From: Nitrospira lenta
GTDB lineage: Bacteria > Nitrospirota > Nitrospiria > Nitrospirales > Nitrospiraceae
Assembly (NCBI GenBank): GCA_945906715.1
Contig: CAMDRK010000203.1
Location: forward strand, 1-5,349
Reading direction: 5' to 3'
Length of the DNA: 5,349 nucleotides
Shown: in pieces, positions 1 to 5,349 of the stretch
Layout: each line of letters starts with the position of its first letter
Position numbering within the stretch: the stretch's first letter is position 1
The notes under the pieces: generated by a model
The model's database searches: none
What the model was told of the DNA's origin: nothing
Seen by the model: only the letters and a program-made list of their open reading frames with translations
Made by a program: the position numbers and the translations under genes

Positions 1-132
1 GCCCCGCCAGGCAACGCGACCGTTACGCCGATCACCCTGCTCGATGAGCCGAAGCATGCCATCGTCTTGATTGGACGAGGCTACAATCAGGAACGGTGCC
101 AAGCAGAATTGTTGAACTGTCTGGAGAGCTAG
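1..132 (+). CDS. C-terminal end of an unidentified protein (partial)
   Basis: The first reading frame is open from the left edge to a TAG at 130-132, giving 43 residues; the other two plus frames hit stops inside this stretch. The visible tail contains a hydrophobic segment (HAIVLIGRG) followed by a polar, cysteine-containing end (residues about 30-43). I do not recognise a family. The start lies outside the window, so length and domains are unknown. The gene converges on the minus-strand gene ending at 295, and a terminator-like hairpin begins 6 bases after its stop, which supports this being a true gene end. The evidence is the open frame and this context only; a chance open frame of this length remains possible. 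Confidence 0.55.
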   Translation, partial: APPGNATVTPITLLDEPKHAIVLIGRGYNQERCQAELLNCLES

Positions 133-137
133 CATGA

Positions 138-170
138 GGGGAAACTCTCTGCGCATGCCAGAGTTTCTTC
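138..170 (+). terminator. Terminator-like hairpin after the plus-strand gene
   Basis: A perfect 8-bp stem pairs GAAACTCT (141-148) with AGAGTTTC (160-167) around an 11-base loop. It can extend to 11 bp outward using two G-U pairs (138-140 with 168-170). The 3' arm runs into TTTCTTC, only moderately T-rich, so it is a weak intrinsic terminator for the plus-strand gene ending at 132. It touches the left end of the inverted-repeat element at 170. Confidence 0.4.
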
Positions 171-294
171 AGGATGCTCAAAAAGTCCGTCCAGCAAGGC
201 CGCAGGCGAGTCGAAACCGGAGGCGTACCCTCAGGGGTACGTTGAGGATTTCGACGAGACGAGAACGACGCTGGGGGACATTTTCAGCATCCTG
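170..294. repeat. 125-bp inverted-repeat element (MITE/REP-like)
   Basis: The ends are inverted copies: CAGGATGCT (170-178) against AGCATCCTG (286-294). Imperfect pairing continues inward for about 25 bases through AAAA, GTCC and CCAGC. A middle pair GTCGAAA (210-216) / TTTCGAC (249-255) and a central perfect hairpin CGTACCC (224-230) / GGGTACG (235-241) with a TCAG loop make the whole element fold as one long interrupted hairpin. It carries no coding region of its own and no target-site duplication that I can see. It fills the gap between two convergent genes and ends one base before the TAG of the minus-strand gene. The architecture fits a non-autonomous miniature transposable element or a REP-type palindrome. 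From memory it resembles an intergenic repeat common in Nitrospira genomes; this is unverified. Confidence 0.7.
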
Positions 295-1059
295 CTACGG
301 GCGTCGGTTGGAACCTGTGATGGCCTGCTTAAACACTGTGCGGAGGCCGAAGTAGGCAACGGAATCTTTGAGGTTGGAGTAGAGCCGCTTGAAGGTTCCC
401 ATGTCCGGGTTAGTGACGTATTCCATCGTGAGGGCGATCCGTTCTTCCCCTTCGCCAAGCGGAGTCACCGAATGCCAGAGCTTATCTCCATTGAAGATCA
501 CGAGATCCCCCGGTTGCGTGATCAGTTCAAGGTGCTTGGGCTGTTTCACTGGATCATCCTTAAATAGCTCGCAGACCAGTTTGCACTGCGTGGACTTATC
601 GACCAACCCCATCAGAATGGTATAGCGAGCCCCCTTGTAATAGGACGTGTCATAGTGAAACCCGATATGGTCTCCCGGCTCCGTATAGTAGTAGAGCGCA
701 CAGGAATGGGGATCGTTCTCAGGGCATAGACTCAGTTTAGCCCTTACCAGATGGCTCAAAAAGTCGATGAAGGCCTCGGATCGATAGAGATCGAGAAAGC
801 GCGGGGCCTTCTCCATCACCGTGTAGTAGCTCACGCTCCCGCCTTTTTTGTGGCCGGGAATGTAGTTGCGATTCAGCAGGCTCTTCACCCCTTGGGCCTG
901 AGGAACGAGATGTTCTTCCACCACCGACCGTGGGAGGAACTGTGGAATAAACAGGAACTCGTTCTGATCCCAATAGTCCCGCGAGACTCGATCGAGATCC
1001 AACCGTTTGACTGCTTCATCGACCGATTCAACGAAGGAGCCGACCATCGACTGATTCAT
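295..1059 (-). CDS. 2-oxoglutarate/Fe(II)-dependent dioxygenase-like protein
   Basis: The 254-residue protein has a complete 2-oxoglutarate oxygenase facial triad: HxD as H135-Y-D137 in the segment GDHIGFHYDTSYY, the distal histidine H196 in LWHSVTPL, and R207, eleven residues later, placed to bind the 2-oxoglutarate carboxylate. Such enzymes couple 2-oxoglutarate decarboxylation to hydroxylation, or another oxidation, of a second substrate, using cytoplasmic Fe(II). No signal peptide or membrane segment is visible. Overall length and triad spacing recall the BesD-type amino-acid halogenase/hydroxylase group, but the aspartate is present, whereas the halogenases have Gly or Ala there, so hydroxylation is more likely; the substrate is unknown. 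The ATG at 1057-1059 is preceded by AAGGTGA (1064-1070), 4 bases away, which supports this start over Met5. It lies 167 bp downstream of lolA, separated by a repeat, so it may be transcribed independently. The TAG stop abuts the inverted-repeat element. Confidence 0.85.
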   Translation of the reverse strand: MNQSMVGSFVESVDEAVKRLDLDRVSRDYWDQNEFLFIPQFLPRSVVEEHLVPQAQGVKSLLNRNYIPGHKKGGSVSYYTVMEKAPRFLDLYRSEAFIDFLSHLVRAKLSLCPENDPHSCALYYYTEPGDHIGFHYDTSYYKGARYTILMGLVDKSTQCKLVCELFKDDPVKQPKHLELITQPGDLVIFNGDKLWHSVTPLGEGEERIALTMEYVTNPDMGTFKRLYSNLKDSVAYFGLRTVFKQAITGSNRRP

Positions 1060-1074
1060 ATACTCACCTTTTCC

Positions 1075-1173
1075 TGGTTCATTTGGTTCATATGGTTTGT
1101 CTGGTTTTTTGGTTGGACGAAACTAGCCAGGCGAACCAAATCAACCAAACAAACAAAACAAACCAAAGTAACC
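1075..1173. repeat. Inverted array of 9-bp repeats (long hairpin)
   Basis: The left arm (1075-1114) is built of nonamers of the form TGGTTYRTH starting at 1075, 1084, 1093, 1102 and 1110; the fourth is one base short. The right arm (1134-1173) holds the complementary series AACCAAAYM starting at 1134, 1143, 1152, 1161 and 1170, an exact 9-base period. The arms are each 40 bases and can pair with mismatches and wobble across a 19-base centre (1115-1133). One strand of the left arm is almost only G and T, and of the right arm almost only A and C. It occupies most of the gap between lolA and the dioxygenase gene and ends 5 bases from that gene's ribosome binding site. Its function is unknown; it could affect mRNA stability or expression of the downstream gene. 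Confidence 0.75.
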
Positions 1174-1226
1174 CTCGCGTCTCGCTCGGTTGTCCATATG
1201 CATTCTTGTGCCTGGTTCCATCACAT

Positions 1227-1988
1227 TCATTTTGGGGCGACGGTTGGGGCGCTGAGCACCGGCGCCTTCACCACTTCCACATCGGCCGGCAACTTCAGAG
1301 TGAAGACCGAATCGCTGAGACCCATGTTGGCTTGAAGCGACGAAAATTCAAAACTCGCGACATTACCGCTATTTTCGTAGAGAGAAAGCTTCCGAATGTA
1401 GTAGGTCTTTGGAAACACTTCGAGCACGATCCGTTTCAATGATTTCTCCGCCTCACCTTCATGCGATTTCGGCAGGAGCGTGAGTAGCCGGATTCCTCCC
1501 AGACCACGCCCTTTTCCCGGTGTCGGCTCGATGTTGAACGACTCCTGCAACGTGGCCGCCCCCTGCAGGAGCTCCAACGGGGCCTTAGAGGCCGCCATCT
1601 GCGTGAGCTTCCCGACCAGCACTTGTTTATGCTCCGGCACATACACTTTGATATCGTCCTGATTGACTTGGATGTCTTCGACCGACGGATCGAGATAATT
1701 CCACCGTAACCGCCCAGGCTTTTTGATATAGAGCTTCCCCGAGGACATGATAGGCCGCTCGAACCCCTCGATCATAGTCCTCTGCGTAAAGTCCGCCTGG
1801 AGATCTTTCGTCCGCTCATACCGCGACTGAAGCTGCTTCACCACTTCACGCACTTCCGTCAATGCATTCTCATCGAAATCGCTTTCAGCTGAGAAAACCA
1901 TGGGTGCTATTAAGAGCCCGCAGAGGACGCTGCAGAGACAGGACCAGGCAGCCTTTGCGATTCGTACCTTCAGATTTATCTTCTTCAA
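1227..1988 (-). CDS. lolA: Outer-membrane lipoprotein carrier protein LolA
   Basis: LolA is the periplasmic chaperone that takes lipoproteins from the LolCDE transporter in the inner membrane to the outer membrane. The 253-residue product starts with a basic n-region (KKINLKVRIAKAA), a hydrophobic core and a likely signal peptidase I site after FSA (about residue 34). Family hallmarks follow: LQADFTQRT (63-71), SGKLYIKKPGRLRWNY (83-98, matching the Lol G.l...rP...W pattern) and ANMGLSDSVFTLKLP (220-234) near the end of the beta-barrel-like fold. A short Pro/Ala-rich tail (240-253) extends past the conserved part. The start is TTG: the codon immediately upstream is an in-frame TAG, and the next in-frame ATG (Met30) would destroy the signal peptide. 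The gene follows ftsK after a 282-bp gap and may have its own promoter there. Confidence 0.93.
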   Translation of the reverse strand: MKKINLKVRIAKAAWSCLCSVLCGLLIAPMVFSAESDFDENALTEVREVVKQLQSRYERTKDLQADFTQRTMIEGFERPIMSSGKLYIKKPGRLRWNYLDPSVEDIQVNQDDIKVYVPEHKQVLVGKLTQMAASKAPLELLQGAATLQESFNIEPTPGKGRGLGGIRLLTLLPKSHEGEAEKSLKRIVLEVFPKTYYIRKLSLYENSGNVASFEFSSLQANMGLSDSVFTLKLPADVEVVKAPVLSAPTVAPK

Positions 1989-1997
1989 CTATTCATT

Positions 1998-2004
1998 CCT
2001 CTCT
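1998..2004 (-). promoter_or_regulatory. Ribosome binding site deciding the TTG start of lolA
   Basis: On the minus strand AGAGAGG lies 9 bases before the TTG at 1986-1988. A nearer ATG between them opens only a three-codon frame (ATG AAT AGT TGA), so it cannot be the lolA start. The overlap of this mini-frame's stop with the TTG is a curiosity of the leader. Confidence 0.55.
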
Positions 2005-2018
2005 ATGGAACCAGCCCA

Positions 2019-2047
2019 GCTATCCTTCACTGCGCGCAGTCATTCAA
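2019..2047 (-). promoter_or_regulatory. Candidate lolA promoter with operator-like palindrome
   Basis: Read on the minus strand, TTGAAT (2042-2047) and GATAGC (2019-2024) are 17 bases apart, a spacing suited to a housekeeping sigma factor. The -35 matches 4 of 6 consensus bases, but the -10 only 3 of 6. The spacer holds a perfect 12-bp palindrome, ACTGCGCGCAGT (2029-2040), where a repressor dimer would block polymerase. The site is about 30 bases upstream of the lolA start codon. The promoter boxes are weak, so this is a suggestion; the palindrome itself is certain. Confidence 0.3.
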
Positions 2048-2090
2048 GTCCCTCATGACATTTTCAAGGGTAGCCTGGTCGATCCTCGAT

Positions 2091-2273
2091 TGCGCGCGTC
2101 GAACGAGCACATTCTTATCGTGCGCGTTCCGCGAGCAGGAGGACGATCAGGATGCCCTCCCCATCCTTCTCAGGGCGCGCGTTCCGGGAGCACAGGACCA
2201 ACGTGGGTGTCCTTCCAATCTTTTTCATCGTGCGCGTTCTGCGAGCAAGAAGGGCACCTGGCCGCTCCCCTCA
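2091..2273. repeat. Degenerate 55-bp tandem repeat between ftsK and lolA
   Basis: A 17-base core, TGCGCGTTCCGCGAGCA, begins at 2121 and recurs at 2176 and 2231, exactly 55 bases apart each time, with one or two differences. The two complete units, 2121-2175 and 2176-2230, agree at about two thirds of positions over their full length, so the spacers are repeated too. A shorter, more diverged copy lies at 2091-2120. The last unit loses similarity near 2273, which is where the ftsK stop codon lies. The core is an imperfect palindrome able to form a small hairpin. The units lack the conserved-repeat/unique-spacer pattern of CRISPR. I see no convincing gene here. Together with the promoter region, this accounts for the 282-bp gap 1989-2270. 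Confidence 0.65.
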
Positions 2274-4685
2274 CACCCCTTCCTCTGCTCCCACCGCCCC
2301 TCGCCGCCCCACCACCTCTCTCCGTCCATCCCGGCCAGCCGCGCCCACGAGGCCATCCGCCTCCATTTGCTCGATCATCCGAGCCGCGCGAGGATAGCCC
2401 ACCCGCAGCCGGCGCTGAATCAGCGATGCCGAAGCTTGACCGGTCGTCAGAACCAACTCTTTCGCCTGCTCGTATACTTCTCCCAGCCCCTCTTCCTCCT
2501 TCGCCCCTTCCTGCTTCAACGCAATCTGCAATTCCTGATTGTAGGCAGGCTTCGCTTGATCCTTCACGAACTCGACCACGCGGCGGACGTCGTCATCCGA
2601 CACAAACGATCCATGCAGCCGCATGACACGTCCGGTCCCCGAAGCCATGTAGAGCATGTCCCCGCGGCCAAGGAGCGCCTCCGCGCCGTTGGCATCCAAG
2701 ATGGTTCGTGAATCGGTCTTCGACGACACTTGAAAGGCAATGCGGGCCGGAAAGTTTGCCTTGATCAAACCGGTCAGCACATCGACCGACGGACGCTGGG
2801 TTGCCAGCACGAGATGGATGCCCGACGCGCGAGCCATCTGCGCCAAGCGCGCAATCCTGTCTTCCACTTCCTTCGGCGCCACCATCATCAAATCCGCCAA
2901 TTCATCGATCATCACCACGATATAGGGCAAGGGCTCCGGCGGTGTCGCCGGCGGCGTGAACGATCCGGGGCTGCCGTCAGGAAGCGCGGTTTCTCCTGCA
3001 GAAAGCCGTTCTTCTTCAGCCAGAAACTGGATGGGCAATTCCGGCTGGTCCAACTTGGCCGCCGATTCCGCTTCCAGCACACCCTGCGCCCCTGCGACTT
3101 TTCGATTATAAGCATCGATACTTCGCACCCCTGCATCAGCCAGCAATTTGTAGCGCCGCTCCATCTCAGCCACCACCCAACCAAGCCCCCGCGCCGCCGA
3201 CTTGGCATCGGTGATGACTGGTCGTAGCAAGTGAGGAATACCGTCATACGATTGGAATTCGAGCATCTTGGGATCGATCAGGAGCAGCTTGACCTCATCT
3301 GGTCGAGCCGAAAACAGCAGGCTCAGGAGCATCGTATTGAGACTGACGCTTTTCCCGGCCCCTGTCGCGCCGGCGACCAGCAAGTGCGGCATCGTTTTCA
3401 GATCGGCGATCGTGGGGGCTCCGAAAATATCCTTCCCCAAGGCCAGGCTGAGCTTCGATCTGGCGCGCGAAAAGGCCTCGCTCGTCATCACTTCCTTCAT
3501 CGACACCGTCTCGCGATAGAGATTCGGCACTTCAATCCCAACCACCGATTTCCCCGGAATCGGTGCCACGATGCGGAGACTGATCGCCTTCAGCGCCAAC
3601 GCCAGATCGTCGGCGAGGTTCACAATGCGCGCGACCTTGGTTCCCGGCGCCGGCTCGAACTCATACATCGTCACGACTGGTCCGGGACGAACTTCCGTCA
3701 CCTTTCCAGCGATGCCGAAACTGAGCAGCGCGCGGGTCAGCACATCGGATTGCGCCTTGATTTCTTCTTCCGTCACACGCCCTAAGGGACCTGACGGTTC
3801 GCTCAAGAGCAGGGCCGGATCCGGCAAGATATAGTCCCCGGCCTTCGCTTGGGCGACGATGATCTGCTTGTCCGACTCGGATTCAATCGGCTCATCCGGT
3901 TCGGAAATCGGTTGTCGTGATGACTGAATGACTGGCCAATCCAATTCAGGCCCCGCAGCCGCCTCAGGGAGCGCCTCCTCGATCACCGCACGGATGGATG
4001 CCGCAGATTTTTGTCTGGCTTTCCGTGATGACTCAGGAAGGACTTCTTCCACCGATCTATCAGGGGCCAAGGCACGAACCCGGTTGAACATCCAACTGCC
4101 CCAACCAGGAATCCGCCGAGCGATCTCCGATAGAGAAATAGGGGTTGTGAAGAGGAGGGAGACCAGCAGCCCAGCCACAATGAGAATGTGCGCGCCGGTA
4201 CTCGCGAAATAAGCTCGTAAACTCTCGGCCACTACTTGCCCGAAGAAGCCCCCCGCCATCCCTCGATTAATAAGGCCGCTTGAGATGGTCGGCACCGCCA
4301 TGATTTCTAGGTGAAACAGGCCGCTGAGAAACAGCAATGCCGCCAGCGAAGCGCCGGCGTTCCGCAGACGGATGGATAGGTTGCTCTGCGTGAAACAGCG
4401 GACACCCATGAGGCCAAGGAGTATTGGGAACATGTATCCGGCCCCGCCGATCGACCAGAATAGAGCAGACGCGAAAAACGCGCCGACCGACCCGATAAGA
4501 TTTCTGGATGGAACGGTCGCAGATAAGCCGGCCCTGACCTCTCCCGAGACAAAGGATACCATGCTGAGAAGCGTCAAGAGCGCCAACGCGATCAGGACGA
4601 CTCCGATCACTTCTCGTTTGATGTGTGAAGAGGGAGAAGCGGCGCCGCGAGCCTCGCCCCGCTTGGCCGAAGTGGATGCACCCAT
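2271..4685 (-). CDS. ftsK: DNA translocase FtsK (FtsK/SpoIIIE family)
   Basis: FtsK is a septum-anchored hexameric ATPase that pumps DNA during division and activates XerCD recombination at dif. The 804-residue protein, close to SpoIIIE in length and much shorter than E. coli FtsK, has hydrophobic N-terminal segments at about 26-48, 66-94, 110-131 and 163-181, a short acidic/polar linker (about 205-300), and the RecA-like motor. Walker A is GATGAGKS (439-446). Walker B is IVVMIDE (589-595), followed by ATQRPSVDVLTGLIKANFPARIAFQVSSKTDSRTILD (628-664). The DNA-sequence-reading gamma winged helix is at about 738-791. A loop of about 55 residues (531-585) precedes Walker B, a region variable in the family. 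The family-typical end is near REVV (789-792); a 12-residue tail rich in Gly, Arg and Glu follows. The ATG at 4683-4685 is the first standard start after the in-frame stop but lacks a clear ribosome binding site, suggesting coupling to rsmA 32 bp upstream. Confidence 0.96.
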   Translation of the reverse strand: MGASTSAKRGEARGAASPSSHIKREVIGVVLIALALLTLLSMVSFVSGEVRAGLSATVPSRNLIGSVGAFFASALFWSIGGAGYMFPILLGLMGVRCFTQSNLSIRLRNAGASLAALLFLSGLFHLEIMAVPTISSGLINRGMAGGFFGQVVAESLRAYFASTGAHILIVAGLLVSLLFTTPISLSEIARRIPGWGSWMFNRVRALAPDRSVEEVLPESSRKARQKSAASIRAVIEEALPEAAAGPELDWPVIQSSRQPISEPDEPIESESDKQIIVAQAKAGDYILPDPALLLSEPSGPLGRVTEEEIKAQSDVLTRALLSFGIAGKVTEVRPGPVVTMYEFEPAPGTKVARIVNLADDLALALKAISLRIVAPIPGKSVVGIEVPNLYRETVSMKEVMTSEAFSRARSKLSLALGKDIFGAPTIADLKTMPHLLVAGATGAGKSVSLNTMLLSLLFSARPDEVKLLLIDPKMLEFQSYDGIPHLLRPVITDAKSAARGLGWVVAEMERRYKLLADAGVRSIDAYNRKVAGAQGVLEAESAAKLDQPELPIQFLAEEERLSAGETALPDGSPGSFTPPATPPEPLPYIVVMIDELADLMMVAPKEVEDRIARLAQMARASGIHLVLATQRPSVDVLTGLIKANFPARIAFQVSSKTDSRTILDANGAEALLGRGDMLYMASGTGRVMRLHGSFVSDDDVRRVVEFVKDQAKPAYNQELQIALKQEGAKEEEGLGEVYEQAKELVLTTGQASASLIQRRLRVGYPRAARMIEQMEADGLVGAAGRDGRREVVGRRGAVGAEEGV

Positions 4686-4717
4686 AGAGCGGATGCTAGC
4701 ACAGGGAATGGGTCATT

Positions 4718-5349
4718 TCAAACCAGCGCATGAGCCAGTTGAAGAAAGTCTTCAACCGATAATGTCTCTGCTCGGCGAGTCGGAGCAATATCCAATTGCT
4801 TCAATCTCTCGGCTACAGAAAAAAGTTCATACCCTTCATCTCTCAGGGAATTGACCAGCGTCTTTCTTCGATGGGCAAAAGCCGCCTTCACGAGCGCGCG
4901 AAACGCGACTTCTTCTTGCTGGTTGAGCCTCGTGCGCTCTTTCGCACGCAGTAAGACTACCGCCGAGGCGACTTCCGGCCTGGGACGGAAACATTGGGCT
5001 GAGACACGAAACGATTTAGTGATCTCGGCTGCATACTGCGCCATGACCGAGAGCACGCCATAGTCCGAGCCGCCGGGTTTTGCCACGAGACGATCTGCCA
5101 CTTCGGCCTGCAGCATGAGTACCATGCGGGGGAACCGGCCCCGCTGGTCGAGTAATCGAAAGAGCAGCGGAGTTGAAATGTAGTAGGGCAGGTTAGCCAC
5201 GACGACCGTCCCGAATGACAGGCTCTCGACCGGATAGGCCAGCGCGTCTTCACAAACCAACTCTACATTCGGAAGTTCCGCTTGCCTGGTTTCGAGATAG
5301 GCATGGAGCCGTGAGTCCACTTCGATCGCCGTCACACGACCGGCTGCTT
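4718..5349 (-). CDS. rsmA: 16S rRNA dimethyladenosine transferase RsmA/KsgA (5' partial)
   Basis: RsmA uses S-adenosylmethionine to dimethylate two adjacent adenosines near the 3' end of 16S rRNA late in small-subunit assembly. The frame stays open to the right edge, so the first roughly 60 residues, including the glycine-rich SAM loop, are missing; 209 residues remain, against a usual total near 270. In visible numbering: AIEVD (7-11) with the acidic SAM-ribose contact, CEDAL (32-36), the catalytic NLPYYI (52-57), FRPRPEV (120-126), AFAHRRKTL (156-164) and the C-terminal RRAETLSVEDF pattern (191 onward). The GTG at 5333-5335 is an internal valine in the conserved AGRVTAIEVD strand, not the start. 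RRKTL and the C-terminal pattern favour RsmA over Erm resistance methylases. ftsK starts 32 bp downstream of its TGA stop, so the two are probably cotranscribed. Confidence 0.94.
   Translation of the reverse strand, partial: AAGRVTAIEVDSRLHAYLETRQAELPNVELVCEDALAYPVESLSFGTVVVANLPYYISTPLLFRLLDQRGRFPRMVLMLQAEVADRLVAKPGGSDYGVLSVMAQYAAEITKSFRVSAQCFRPRPEVASAVVLLRAKERTRLNQQEEVAFRALVKAAFAHRRKTLVNSLRDEGYELFSVAERLKQLDIAPTRRAETLSVEDFLQLAHALV

Noticed and set aside
134..355. A 73-codon plus-strand Arg-rich frame
   Set aside because: It covers the terminator-like stem, the inverted-repeat element and the 3' end of the dioxygenase gene in antisense; it has the composition of a shadow frame.
751..1335. Plus-strand open frame encoding a WFIWFIWFVWFF-like stretch and a KQTKQTK stretch
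   Set aside because: It is antisense to the dioxygenase gene and runs through the nonamer arms; the peptide repeats only reflect the 9-base period. No ribosome binding site or family resemblance supports it.
2147..2155. TCAGGATGC shared with the left end of the 170-294 element (169-177)
   Set aside because: Only nine bases match, with no extension and no partner arm nearby, so chance is sufficient.
2115..2228. A 37-codon minus-strand frame (MKKIGRTPT...) inside the 55-bp repeats
   Set aside because: It spans repeat units, has no ribosome binding site, and the 55-base period is not a multiple of three, so it is most simply a by-product of the repeat.
2121..2273. CRISPR array
   Set aside because: The 55-base period comes from related whole units, spacers are similar to one another, and the 17-base cores are too short and variable for CRISPR repeats; no cas gene is present.
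1862..2711. Long plus-strand open frames across the ftsK-lolA gap
   Set aside because: They overlap the well-supported ftsK and lolA genes on the other strand, and their low-complexity Pro/Arg/Ser composition follows from GC-rich repeats.
2926..2934. GGGCAAGGG within ftsK as a KOPS-like site
   Set aside because: It has an extra base compared with the GGGNAGGG form and is a single occurrence within a coding region.

Overview
The window is a bacterial chromosomal segment dominated by one run of four minus-strand genes. In transcription order they are rsmA/ksgA (5' end beyond the right edge), ftsK, lolA and a 2-oxoglutarate/Fe(II) dioxygenase-like gene. The tail of an unidentified plus-strand gene enters from the left edge and converges on them. 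Gene content points to a Gram-negative, didermal bacterium, because LolA serves the outer membrane. The GC-rich sequence and the appearance of the intergenic repeats, especially the inverted-repeat element at 170-294, recall Nitrospira (Nitrospirota). That assignment rests on memory of such repeats and could not be tested here.

Layout. 1-132: C-terminal 43 codons of an unknown plus-strand protein, followed by a terminator-like hairpin (138-170). 170-294: a 125-bp imperfect inverted-repeat element with three nested stems, ending exactly at the stop codon of the next gene. 295-1059: dioxygenase-like protein with an intact HxD...H...R site. 1075-1173: nonamer repeats in two arms of opposite orientation, able to fold into a long hairpin. 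1227-1988: lolA with a TTG start. 1989-2270: lolA leader with a candidate promoter spanning a 12-bp perfect palindrome, then a degenerate 55-bp tandem repeat that reaches the ftsK stop codon. 2271-4685: ftsK. 4718-5349: rsmA, partial.

Function. RsmA dimethylates 16S rRNA, FtsK pumps chromosome ends through the division septum, and LolA ferries lipoproteins across the periplasm. These are housekeeping jobs, and only rsmA and ftsK (32 bp apart) look like a tight transcription unit. The dioxygenase has no assigned substrate.

I see no defence system, phage, CRISPR array or RNA gene. The unusual content is between the genes: each of the three long intergenic gaps holds a different repeat type, while the short rsmA-ftsK gap holds none.
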